From: Syntrophobacter sp963666995
Lineage (GTDB): Bacteria; Desulfobacterota; Syntrophobacteria; Syntrophobacterales; Syntrophobacteraceae
DNA: 64,000 nt
Direction of reading: 5' to 3'
NCBI GenBank assembly: GCA_963666995.1
Contig: OY762941.1
Coordinates: 620,001 to 684,000, forward strand
Positions 42,181 to 50,263 of the stretch are shown here, in pieces. Both the position numbers and the translations under genes were made by a program. The stretch's first letter is position 1, and each line of letters begins with the position of its first letter. The notes beneath the pieces were generated by a model that was given only the letters and a program-made list of their open reading frames with translations, had not been told where the DNA came from and did not search any database.

Positions 42181-42767
42181 GACCCATCTCTCCCGCATGC
42201 AATGAGAACGATAGCCGCTCACCGGTCCCGCCGTGTGCCGGGTCCGGAGACGCGTGATACTTCGGATCTGCCCAACCCATCTTGAACTGCGTAGTGATAA
42301 TTGAAAAACGAAGCCGGATCAAGTGGGGCTCCGTGGAGTTTGTGTGAGGATTTTCGTGCTATATTCTCCCCCGCTTCCTGTTCCGAAGACCCTTTTCATT
42401 GACCTGCGGGGATATTGCCTTCAGAATGCCGGCGAACACGATGTTGGTGCAATCGGCAGCGATACGGGCATCCATCCCGGCCATAAGGGCGTTTTGGGAC
42501 CCCGGGGGCAAATCCTCTGATTCTGCCGGCGTAAAGCCGTCTCGAATTGTTATGGTAACGTGTTTTTTCGGTCGCTTTTTGTGAACTTAAAGGAAGATTT
42601 CAGGGCCGATTGGTTTTACAATAAGGGGAATGTAAAATGGCTGCGGAGCGCCGCGTGCATTCTCGTGTGATATCCGGCCTCATGCGGCATAACGCCCTGC
42701 GGAGCCGGCCCTATCGACAGTGACGCAGCAACCGGGCGGCAATGCGGGAAACCTTGAAGAGAAGAAA
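42181..42767. other. Divergent intergenic region
   Basis: No supported gene. Between about 42560 and 42359 the minus strand has a 60-70 codon frame (TITIRDGFTPAESEDLPPGS, ALMAGMDARIAADC) ending in TAG, with protein-like composition but no start codon and no recognised family; it may be a gene remnant. AT-rich DNA around 42540-42640 (GTGTTTTTTCGGTCGCTTTT) is the likely promoter region of the cation exporter gene. Confidence 0.4.
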
Positions 42768-43808
42768 ATGAAAGACGATAACGATTTGACCGGCGGCGGA
42801 TATGGTACGGGTCCTCGTGAATGCACTCCGCCGGAGCGTTGCCCCGGGGGGCATGACCACTTCAGCTCCGCGGCCGGTCGCGACGGCGGCCCTCACGACA
42901 CCAGCGGCCCGAGATTACTGACGGCCCTGCTCTTAAACCTCATCATTCCCGCGGTCCAGGTGATCGGCGGCATACAGGCGCGCAGTATGGCGCTCCTGTC
43001 GGATGCTGCTCACAACTTCAGCGACTTCACCGCCCTCCTGATCGCTTATATCGCCAACCGCATCAGCAGAAGAGGCGCCTCACCCCAAAATACCTTCGGC
43101 TACAGGCGGGCGGAAATCATGGCGGCGGTCATCAATGTGATGATCCTGCTCGGAGCGGCCTGTTTCATCACGTATGAGGCCTTTCTGCGTTTGTACCATC
43201 CGGAAGTGGTATTCGGGAAACTGGTGGCGGTCATCGCGTTCGTGGGCGTCATTGGAAACGGCATCTCAGCCTGGGTGCTGCACCGCGATGCAGAGCACAG
43301 CCTGAACGTGAGGAGCGCATTCGTCCACCTGATCGGAGACCTTCTCACTTCGGTTGCGGTAATGCTGAACGGGATCGTGCTCATCTACAAACCCTGGTAT
43401 TGGCTCGATCCGGTTCTCTCCGGCCTCATCGCGGTCCTCATAGTGAAAAATTGCTGGCAGATTCTGAAAGAGGCCACGTGCATACTGATGGATGCCACTC
43501 CCAAAGGGCTGGATATCCAGCGCGTGAAGGATTCCCTGGAGGGCCTGCCCGGAGTGCGCAGCGTCCATTACCTGCATGCATGGAACGTCTGCTCATCGAG
43601 CGTCGCCTTTTCCTGTCACTTTGTGGTGCCGGACCAGCAGCTCAGCAAGATCGACGAACTGGCCCGGAAGGCCAGGGAACTCCTCCTCAGCAGGTTCGGG
43701 ATCGATCATCCCATATTGCAGTTTGAGACCGAACCGTGCGGGAAGGGCGGGCTTTTTTGTGAGATGTCATGCGGCAGCAACGATCCCCGGTCGAAGTGCG
43801 GGTGTTGA
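42768..43808 (+). CDS. Cation diffusion facilitator family metal exporter
   Basis: A 346-residue CDF protein with six membrane segments. The two metal-binding pairs are DAAHNFSD in TM2 and HLIGDLL in TM5; the latter has His and Asp at the HxxxD spacing of Zn transporters. The N-terminal 45 residues are charged with His and Cys (PPERCPGGHDH), and the C-terminal cytoplasmic domain ends in a cysteine cluster (CGKGGLFCEMSCGS ... KCGC), possible extra metal sites. It should export Zn2+ or a similar ion against protons. The ATG at 42768 follows GAAGAGAAGAAA. Confidence 0.92.
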   Translation: MKDDNDLTGGGYGTGPRECTPPERCPGGHDHFSSAAGRDGGPHDTSGPRLLTALLLNLIIPAVQVIGGIQARSMALLSDAAHNFSDFTALLIAYIANRISRRGASPQNTFGYRRAEIMAAVINVMILLGAACFITYEAFLRLYHPEVVFGKLVAVIAFVGVIGNGISAWVLHRDAEHSLNVRSAFVHLIGDLLTSVAVMLNGIVLIYKPWYWLDPVLSGLIAVLIVKNCWQILKEATCILMDATPKGLDIQRVKDSLEGLPGVRSVHYLHAWNVCSSSVAFSCHFVVPDQQLSKIDELARKARELLLSRFGIDHPILQFETEPCGKGGLFCEMSCGSNDPRSKCGC

Positions 43809-43852
43809 TGGCCGCTCGTGACCGTTAATGGAGACAAACAGGAGGTTTGTGC

Positions 43853-44278
43853 TTGAGAAGACCGTTGCTGACCTGTCTCAGGCTGTTGCTCGGTATTATC
43901 TTTGTAGCCGCCAGTGTCGATAAGATCATCCATCCCGGCGCTTTTGCCCAGATCATTTACAATTACCAGGTGCTTCCGGACAAACTGATCAACCTGGCGG
44001 CAATCCTGCTTCCCTGGATCGAGGTCTCGATCGGGTTCCTCCTGATTTTCGGGGTCTGGCTGCCCGGGGCAACGATGCTGATCAACCTGCTCCTGTTGAC
44101 CTTTTTCGGGACGCTCATGTTCAATCTGGCAAGAGGGATCAATGTGCACTGCGGGTGTTTCAGCACGAGCGCATCGGGAAACCCTCAGACCGTCTGGTAC
44201 GTCATTCGCGACAGCCTCTTCCTCATCCTCGGCTTGTCCCTGTTCCACCAGGTATTCCTGAGGCGCGAAATGAAATAG
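43853..44278 (+). CDS. MauE/DoxX family membrane protein
   Basis: A 141-residue protein with four membrane segments (LLGIIFVAASVDKI, LAAILLPWIEVSIGFLLIFG, TMLINLLLLTFFGTLMFNLA, YVIRDSLFLILGLSLF). The NVHCGCFS motif, a Cys-x-Cys between TM3 and TM4, is typical of MauE-like proteins thought to handle disulfide exchange. The start is a TTG at 43853, seven bases after GGAGG. It follows the cation exporter gene by 44 bases and is probably cotranscribed; the link between the two is unclear. Confidence 0.8.
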   Translation: MRRPLLTCLRLLLGIIFVAASVDKIIHPGAFAQIIYNYQVLPDKLINLAAILLPWIEVSIGFLLIFGVWLPGATMLINLLLLTFFGTLMFNLARGINVHCGCFSTSASGNPQTVWYVIRDSLFLILGLSLFHQVFLRREMK

Positions 44279-44383
44279 GGATTGCCGCAAGGTTGCCCGC
44301 CCATCGAACAATCCTGCCCGGGGGTTGCGGACAGGACGCGCCGCACCCTCGGGCGGGGGAAAAATGCATCGTTTGACCCGGTA

Positions 44384-44998
44384 TTACTTCCTTGCCAGCT
44401 TCGAAGCGATCTCAGCCACGTACTTTCCCTGAAATTTGGCTCCAGCCAATTCGTTCGCGGTGGGCACGCGCTCTCCCGACGTTCCGGCAATCGTCGACGC
44501 TCCATAGGGAGAACATCCCGTGAGTTCGTCGTTGCGCATCTGGCCTGCGAAAACATAGGGAAGCCCGGCGATGATCATCCCCTGGTGGATCAGGGTAATG
44601 TGGAAGCTGAGGATCGTTGATTCCTGTCCGCCGTGCTGCGTGGCGGAACTCGTGAAGACGCTCCCCACCTTCCCGACCAGGGAACCTTTCATCCAGAGCT
44701 GACCGGTGGCATCGAGGAATTGCCTCATTTGTCCGCACATGTTCCCAAACCGGGTAGGCGTCCCGAAAATCAGCGCATCCGCCTCAGCGAGTTCGTCCAC
44801 GGTACACACGGGGACGTGCGCAAACTGTTTTTGGCTCTCGACCGCACCCATCGCCTTAAGGACCTCGTCCGGGAGTGTTTCCGGAACCCGGCACAGCTTC
44901 ACTTCCGCTCCGGGCACCTCGCGCGCGCCCTCTGCCACAGCTTCCGCCATTTTGTAAATATGTCCATACATGGAATAAAATGGAACCACGACTTTCAT
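44384..44998 (-). CDS. wrbA: NAD(P)H:quinone oxidoreductase WrbA
   Basis: A 204-residue type IV flavoprotein quinone reductase. It opens MKVVVPFYSMYGHIYKMAEA, has GTPTRFGNMCGQMRQFLDAT (FMN isoalloxazine loop), TSSATQHGGQESTILSFH and SPYGASTIAG, all WrbA marks. It reduces quinones by two electrons, avoiding semiquinone. AAGGAGAGGAAAATT precedes the ATG at 44998. It converges with the MauE/DoxX gene. Confidence 0.95.
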   Translation of the reverse strand: MKVVVPFYSMYGHIYKMAEAVAEGAREVPGAEVKLCRVPETLPDEVLKAMGAVESQKQFAHVPVCTVDELAEADALIFGTPTRFGNMCGQMRQFLDATGQLWMKGSLVGKVGSVFTSSATQHGGQESTILSFHITLIHQGMIIAGLPYVFAGQMRNDELTGCSPYGASTIAGTSGERVPTANELAGAKFQGKYVAEIASKLARK

Positions 44999-45304
44999 AA
45001 TTTTCCTCTCCTTCGATGGATTCAACTTCGCAAAAAGGCAACGACCTACCGGCCGACACCCAAACCAGGCTTTCCGCAGATGTCAAACTATGGACGCCCG
45101 GTCTTCCCGTCAAGGAACGCGGCGCAGGCGATGCGTCACTATTCGTCGGGCCGGTCATTGGGCGCACCCGGGCGGGACAGGACGAAAAGCCTTTTACAGC
45201 CCGCCGGAAATCCTGGTAAATTATCAGATGTTCCCTGAATTGCACCGCGGTTGGGGGTCAGGGCGTTCCCTCCGGCCGGACAGTTTCAAGGAGTTGGCAA
45301 GTCC
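44999..45304. other. Divergent intergenic region
   Basis: About 300 bases between wrbA and the sugar kinase gene with no recognised gene, repeat or conserved RNA. Promoters of both genes must lie here, but no strong hexamer pair was seen. Confidence 0.4.
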
Positions 45305-46201
45305 ATGAAAACCGGAAAATCGATCGACGTCCTCTGTGTCGGCCATGCGGCATATGATCTGACCTTTCTGGTCGACCACCATCCCGGAGCGGATGAGAAA
45401 TGCTTCGCTTCGGGTTTTTCCTCGTGCGGCGGCGGGCCTGCAGCCAATGCCGCCGTGACGGTTGCACGGCTGGGCGGTTCGAGCGCTTTCGCCGGTTATC
45501 TCGGCAATGATTTGCAGGGCTGTCGGCATCTGGCAGAGCTGAATTCCGAAGGCGTCAATACTGAGCTGGTCGTCCGGGGGAGCCATCCGACCCCTCTCTC
45601 GGTTATCCTGGTCAAGCCCGACGGCTCCCGCACCGTCGTCAACCACAAGGCCGAGACTCCTTTCATCGAACCCGGCCTGATCGATTTTTCACGGTTCCGC
45701 CCGAAAGCCATTCTTTTTGACGGCCATGAACCGCTGATATCTCCTGCCCTGGCGGAACACGCCCGCACCAGGGAGATACCCGTCATCCTCGATGCCGGAT
45801 CGGTGCATCGGGGCACGAGGGATTTGGCCCCGGTGGTCGGTTACCTGGTCGCATCGGCAAAGTTCGCACGGGATTTTACCGGGGCGCCGGACATGCGGCA
45901 GAGTTTGAACCTCCTGTCCGGACTCTGCTCCTGTGTGGTGATCACTCTTGGGGAAGACGGCCTGATGTGGAAAAAGGGCGGGCGATCGGGAAACCTGGGT
46001 GCCTTCCAGGTCGAAGCCCGGGATACAACCGGAGCGGGGGACGTCTTTCATGGGGCATTTGCCCTCGGTGTCGCCCGGTCCATGGGCTTCACGTCGTTGT
46101 TGAAGTATGCGTCCGCCGCTGCCGCAGTCTCCTGTACAAGAATCGGTGCAAGGAAAGGCATCCCTTCCGCGGAAGACGTGCGGCGCTTCCTCGGCCCGTG
46201 A
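45305..46201 (+). CDS. PfkB family carbohydrate kinase
   Basis: A 298-residue ribokinase-fold protein. The N-terminal GGGPAANAAVTVARLGG is PfkB signature 1 and the C-terminal DTTGAGDVFHGAFALGV is signature 2 with the catalytic Asp and anion-hole residues. Family members phosphorylate sugars, nucleosides or fructose phosphates; nothing here fixes the substrate. The ATG at 45305 follows AAGGAG with rather long (12 base) spacing. It appears monocistronic. Confidence 0.9.
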   Translation: MKTGKSIDVLCVGHAAYDLTFLVDHHPGADEKCFASGFSSCGGGPAANAAVTVARLGGSSAFAGYLGNDLQGCRHLAELNSEGVNTELVVRGSHPTPLSVILVKPDGSRTVVNHKAETPFIEPGLIDFSRFRPKAILFDGHEPLISPALAEHARTREIPVILDAGSVHRGTRDLAPVVGYLVASAKFARDFTGAPDMRQSLNLLSGLCSCVVITLGEDGLMWKKGGRSGNLGAFQVEARDTTGAGDVFHGAFALGVARSMGFTSLLKYASAAAAVSCTRIGARKGIPSAEDVRRFLGP

Positions 46202-46620
46202 TTCCGAGGTGAATATTGCCGGCCCGCCTCGTGAGCTTCGCTTCATCCGCCATCCCCGAAGACGGCCGATTTCATGCAAACCCGCCATCCCCCTTTCAAA
46301 CGCGAAATAATGCCCGCCCTTGCCCGGCTTCATTTATGGTATCCGATAAATCTGCCGATTCACCCAGAAGTTGACGAATGGATTTTTGCCTTGAATCGAA
46401 TCGGGGCGGCAGGGCGCGGGTTGCCCGAATGCCTTTGGCCCCCGGAAAACATATGGACATGGTTTCTCTTTGTAGCGGCTTTCTCCAGGCGTTGATCGAT
46501 GCTTATGGAAAAGGGCCTGAATTCGTTGATACATCCGCAGACGTGAAAGTCATTTTTTGCTGACGATTATCATATAGAAAAAAACACCCGTTAAAACGTG
46601 TCAATCAGGGAGATACCAAC
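46202..46620. other. Intergenic region upstream of the ankyrin gene
   Basis: No convincing gene; several overlapping short frames lack motifs and ribosome binding sites. The last 60 bases (ACGATTATCATATAGAAAAA) are AT-rich and probably contain the promoter of the ankyrin protein gene. Confidence 0.4.
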
Positions 46621-47505
46621 ATGAAGCAGCGAAAAGTCACATTTGGAGTATTGGCGGTTTTTTCCCTCATTTTCTTCTTCTCGTCTGCGGCAGTCTGCCA
46701 GACGTCTCAACAAAAGGAGGCCGCTGCCAAGAAAGAGGCCGCTGAAAGGCGCGAGCGACTCAATTCCGATCTGCTTGATGCTGCGATCAAAGGCAAGGAA
46801 CACAAGATTCTAAAACTGGCCCAGGAAGGGGCCGATTTGAATGCACGGGACCGTGAGGGCATGACCTCTCTGATGCATGCCTCTCTGCGCGGCTATACGG
46901 AAATCGTTCAGGAGCTGTTACAGAGCGGAGCGGATGTAAACCTGCACGACGTGTACGGGGCCACCGCCCTCATGCAGGCAAGCTGGGGCGGATACAGCGA
47001 CATCGTTCAGAGCCTCATAGCAGCCGGAGCGGATGTGAACCTGAAGAGCACCGACGAAGTGCCGAGCATCAGGAAGAAGGGGGTCACCGCCCTGATGGGC
47101 GGCGCGATGAAGGGAAATCTCGATATCGTGATGTTCCTCGTCTCTAAAGGCGCCAAACTGAATTTCCAGGATGCCGAGGGACAGACCGCCCTCATCTATG
47201 CGGCCAAGTACGGCAATGCGGATGTCGGGCGATTCCTGCTGTCCAGGGGCGCGGACATCGAGGTGAAGGACCAGTTTGGGAGGACGGCGCTGGTTATCGC
47301 GACGATACACGGGAAACGCGACGTCGTGCTGATGCTCCTGGAGCAGGGAGCGGATGTGCGCGCAAAGGACATGAACAACCTGACACCGCTGACTTATGCC
47401 TCGGCGCTGGATTACCCCGACATCTATCAACTGTTGAAGTACGCGGCGCGTAAGAACAAGAGCCTGCAGAAGTTGAACTCCCCGTCAAGACAATACTGGT
47501 ATTAG
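46621..47505 (+). CDS. Exported ankyrin repeat protein
   Basis: A 294-residue protein with a signal peptide (MKQRKVTFGVLAVFSLIFFF ... AAVCQ), a short Lys/Glu/Arg-rich helical linker, and about six ankyrin repeats from residue 60 to 275, visible as recurring GMTSLMHASLRGYTEIVQEL and GATALMQASWGGYSDIVQSL units ending in GADVN. Ankyrin repeats bind proteins; periplasmic bacterial versions are known, for example next to catalases, but no partner is evident here. GGGAGATACCAAC precedes the ATG. Confidence 0.88.
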   Translation: MKQRKVTFGVLAVFSLIFFFSSAAVCQTSQQKEAAAKKEAAERRERLNSDLLDAAIKGKEHKILKLAQEGADLNARDREGMTSLMHASLRGYTEIVQELLQSGADVNLHDVYGATALMQASWGGYSDIVQSLIAAGADVNLKSTDEVPSIRKKGVTALMGGAMKGNLDIVMFLVSKGAKLNFQDAEGQTALIYAAKYGNADVGRFLLSRGADIEVKDQFGRTALVIATIHGKRDVVLMLLEQGADVRAKDMNNLTPLTYASALDYPDIYQLLKYAARKNKSLQKLNSPSRQYWY

Positions 47506-47702
47506 GCCATGGGGCCCCGGTTTCGGCGCAGGTTTTGCGGACAACGTCCTCGTACCCGCCCGGCTGCATTCGGCTGGAGTTGGTAGACCGCGGGCTTTTC
47601 CGTCGCCCCGGAGTTGCATTGCGGCAAAAGCGTTAAATCGATCCATCCATCTGCGTTGTTATGGTGTTTTCTTTTCTCATCACCAACCTTGAGAGACCGA
47701 CC

Positions 47703-48116
47703 ATGTGGCTTTTTAAAGACCGCAGAAAGAGCCGAAGGCATCCCGTCGACTGCAATGCCTTCCTGCACTGCAAATCTCTTGACAGTGATGATACGATAGC
47801 CGTAAGGATAACTGACATTTCCCTCGGAGGAGTCCGCGTGTCCCTGGATCGATTACAGCTCGGTCCGCGTCATCTGTTCATTCGGGACCACCACGCGGAG
47901 TATGAGTTGACCATTCCTGCCGGGGAAGAGGTTCTGACGCTGCCGGTTTCGTTCGTCTGGTGCAACCTGGGAAAAGGGGAAAACTCTTTCTCCCTTGGTT
48001 TATCTTTCGTGAGTATCCCGGGTGAAACTCGCAAGCGTCTAAAATCGATCATCAATCGCTTGAACAGCAGCAAAGTCGAGAGGATGGTTCCGGTTCAGCA
48101 GCCCGCTCGGGATTGA
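47703..48116 (+). CDS. PilZ domain c-di-GMP-binding protein
   Basis: A 137-residue single-domain PilZ protein. The two c-di-GMP motifs are intact: RRKSRRHP near residue 7 (RxxxR) and TDISLGGVRVS near residue 40 (D/NxSxxG). It should bind c-di-GMP and pass the signal to a partner by contact. The ATG at 47703 is preferred since the conserved domain begins there. A c-di-GMP riboswitch occurs elsewhere in this window (61300-61385), supporting active c-di-GMP signalling in this organism. Confidence 0.88.
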   Translation: MWLFKDRRKSRRHPVDCNAFLHCKSLDSDDTIAVRITDISLGGVRVSLDRLQLGPRHLFIRDHHAEYELTIPAGEEVLTLPVSFVWCNLGKGENSFSLGLSFVSIPGETRKRLKSIINRLNSSKVERMVPVQQPARD

Positions 48117-48182
48117 CCGTTGCTGAGCGCCGGACGGCCTCTGGTTCGGCATGCAGAAGCGAGAGTCTCCGGAGAGTGGCAA

Positions 48183-48836
48183 ATGAAATTCAAAGCGGTT
48201 CTTTTCGACGTTGACGGCACCCTTGTCGACAGCCTGGGGGACCTCGCCGATTCAATGAATATCACCTTGAATCGTTTCGGCTTTCCCGTTCATGAACCTG
48301 AGGAATACAAGTACTTTGTCGGGGACGGCATGGAAAATCTGGTTCGCCGTGCCCTGCCCGATGGAGAACGACACGTAGAAGCCGTCGTACGGAAATGCCT
48401 GCTGTCCATGCGGAGCGAATACGCGATACGATGGAAGACGAAAACCCGTCCCTACGGCGGGATACCTGCCCTGCTCGATTCCCTGACCCACCTTGGCATC
48501 AGGATGGCGATCCTCTCGAACAAGCCCGATGATTTTACCAGGCAGGTGGTGAGTGAACTACTGCCTCGGTGGCGCTTCGAGCAGGTCGTTGGGGAACGGC
48601 CTCCCATTCCCAGAAAACCCGATCCCACTTCCGCCCTTTGGATCGCCGGAATTTGCAAAATCCCTCCCGCGGACTTTCTATACGTGGGTGACACCGGCAC
48701 GGACATGCGAACCGCCAATGCGGCAGGCATGTATGCGGTCGGCGTGCTGTGGGGGTTTCGCGAAGCCGATGAACTCTTGATGAGCGGAGCCAGAGTGCTT
48801 ATTAAAAGTCCGTCCGAGCTGATAACACTCCTGTAG
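48183..48836 (+). CDS. gph: HAD superfamily hydrolase, phosphoglycolate phosphatase-like
   Basis: A 217-residue HAD phosphatase. Motif I is FDVDGTLVDSL, motif II is LSNKPD, motif III is the Lys in PRKPDPTSAL and motif IV is VGDTGTDMRTA, with the Gph-type helical cap between. Phosphoglycolate is the usual substrate of this group, but related enzymes act on other phosphomonoesters. The ATG at 48183 follows GGAGAGTGGCAA and begins MKFKAVLFD. It lies 66 bases after the PilZ gene. Confidence 0.85.
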   Translation: MKFKAVLFDVDGTLVDSLGDLADSMNITLNRFGFPVHEPEEYKYFVGDGMENLVRRALPDGERHVEAVVRKCLLSMRSEYAIRWKTKTRPYGGIPALLDSLTHLGIRMAILSNKPDDFTRQVVSELLPRWRFEQVVGERPPIPRKPDPTSALWIAGICKIPPADFLYVGDTGTDMRTANAAGMYAVGVLWGFREADELLMSGARVLIKSPSELITLL

Positions 48837-48937
48837 TCCAGCCCATTTCCTATTGAAATCTCAGCCTAATCGGTGATGTTGTCGGCTCATCGGGCCGTTA
48901 TGATGTGCCGTCTTTAGATTTTGCAGAGGAGACAGCG

Positions 48938-50239
48938 ATGGCAATCTTCTCGGATAACGAGAGGTCACCTGTTCTTATTGCCGGTTACCGCACACCTTTT
49001 CTTCGCTACAGGACCGAATTCCGGGATTTCACGAGTTATGACCTGGCGCGCATTGCCGTGAAAGGACTGATGGACAGGACGGGGGTTCCTCCCGCCGAGA
49101 TCGGGCACGCTATTTTCGGTTGTGTCATGAACGAGCCGAAAACAAGCAATGTGGCGCGTGAAGCCGTCATAGGCGCTGGTCTGCCAAGACAGGTTTCGGC
49201 ACACACGGTCAGCATGGCATGCATTTCCGGCGGCCAGGCTATAACCCAGGCAGCCGAACTGATCGCCCGAGGCCAGGCCGATGCCGTGGTGGCCGGGGGA
49301 GTGGAATGCTTCAGCAATGTTCCCATCCTCGTGAAGCGTCCCCTGAGGCGAAAGCTCCTGGAGATGAAGAAGCTCAAGGGGCCCATGGATTATCTTCGAT
49401 GGCTGAGGGGCATGCACCTGTCCTACCTGGTGCCTGAGATACCCGAGGTCGTGGAATTCTCAACCGGTTTGGACATGGGACAGAGTTCAGACCGGATGTC
49501 CGCCTACTGGGGGGTCAGCCGCGAGGAGCAGGATCGCTACGCGCTGAGGTCCCATCAATTTGCCGCAAAGGCGACCCGGGACGGCCTTCTTGCCGAAGAA
49601 ATCCTGCCCGTTCCCGTGCCTCCCGGTTTTCAGGTGGTGGAAAAAGACAATGGAATCAGGGAGAAAACCTCCCTGGAGAAGCTTGGCAGGCTGCCTCCCG
49701 CATTTTATTCCCCGTATGGGTCGACCACTGCGGGCAACTCTTCGTTTCTAAGCGACGGCGCAGCGGCGGTGCTGCTGATGTCCAGGGCAAAAGCACGCGC
49801 ACTCGGCTACCGGCCCGCAGCCCGGTTGCTGAATTATGCATACGTGGGCTGCGATCCCCTGGATGAACTGCTTCTCGGCCCCGCCTACGCCGCGCCAAAG
49901 GTACTGGCGGAATCGGGCCTGCGTCTCTCCGATGTCGACGTGATCGAATTTCACGAGGCGTTTGCGGGGCAAATCCTTTCAAACATACGTGCTCTGGAGA
50001 GTGAAAGATTCGGGCGTGAAAACCTCGGCCTGGGCGGCAGAGTGGGGGAAGTGCCGATGGATCGGTTCAATTTGCTCGGCGGGTCGCTCTCCGTCGGACA
50101 TCCTTTCGGCGCCACCGGAATTCGCATCCTGACCACCTGCAGCAACAGACTTCGCCGTGAAAACGGCGCGATCGGACTGATCGCAAGCTGCGCCGCCGGG
50201 GGATTGGGACTGGCCATGCTCGCTGAACGCCTTGACTGA
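48938..50239 (+). CDS. Acetyl-CoA acyltransferase (thiolase), FadI-like
   Basis: A 433-residue thiolase. The nucleophile is Cys95 in SMACISGGQA; the other catalytic residues are in EFHEAFAGQ (His), GHPFGATG (His) and SCAAGGLG (Cys). TSNVAREAVIGAGLP and GLDMGQSSDR are typical of the FadI group. It should cleave 3-ketoacyl-CoA with CoA in the last step of beta-oxidation. GCAGAGGAGACAGCG precedes the ATG at 48938. The FadJ-type gene starts 24 bases after its stop codon. Confidence 0.93.
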   Translation: MAIFSDNERSPVLIAGYRTPFLRYRTEFRDFTSYDLARIAVKGLMDRTGVPPAEIGHAIFGCVMNEPKTSNVAREAVIGAGLPRQVSAHTVSMACISGGQAITQAAELIARGQADAVVAGGVECFSNVPILVKRPLRRKLLEMKKLKGPMDYLRWLRGMHLSYLVPEIPEVVEFSTGLDMGQSSDRMSAYWGVSREEQDRYALRSHQFAAKATRDGLLAEEILPVPVPPGFQVVEKDNGIREKTSLEKLGRLPPAFYSPYGSTTAGNSSFLSDGAAAVLLMSRAKARALGYRPAARLLNYAYVGCDPLDELLLGPAYAAPKVLAESGLRLSDVDVIEFHEAFAGQILSNIRALESERFGRENLGLGGRVGEVPMDRFNLLGGSLSVGHPFGATGIRILTTCSNRLRRENGAIGLIASCAAGGLGLAMLAERLD

Positions 50240-50263
50240 GACTTGACGAAAAGGGTTGGAGAC

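Noticed and set aside
40780..42285. 501-codon plus-strand frame as one protein
   Set aside because: Only about 75 codons (about 40980-41215) resemble a real protein, the PxpA C-terminus. The remainder is antisense to the ferredoxin-nitroreductase gene.
42359..42560. Minus-strand frame with protein-like composition
   Set aside because: It has no start codon, no ribosome binding site and no recognised family; recorded only as a possible remnant in the intergenic entry.
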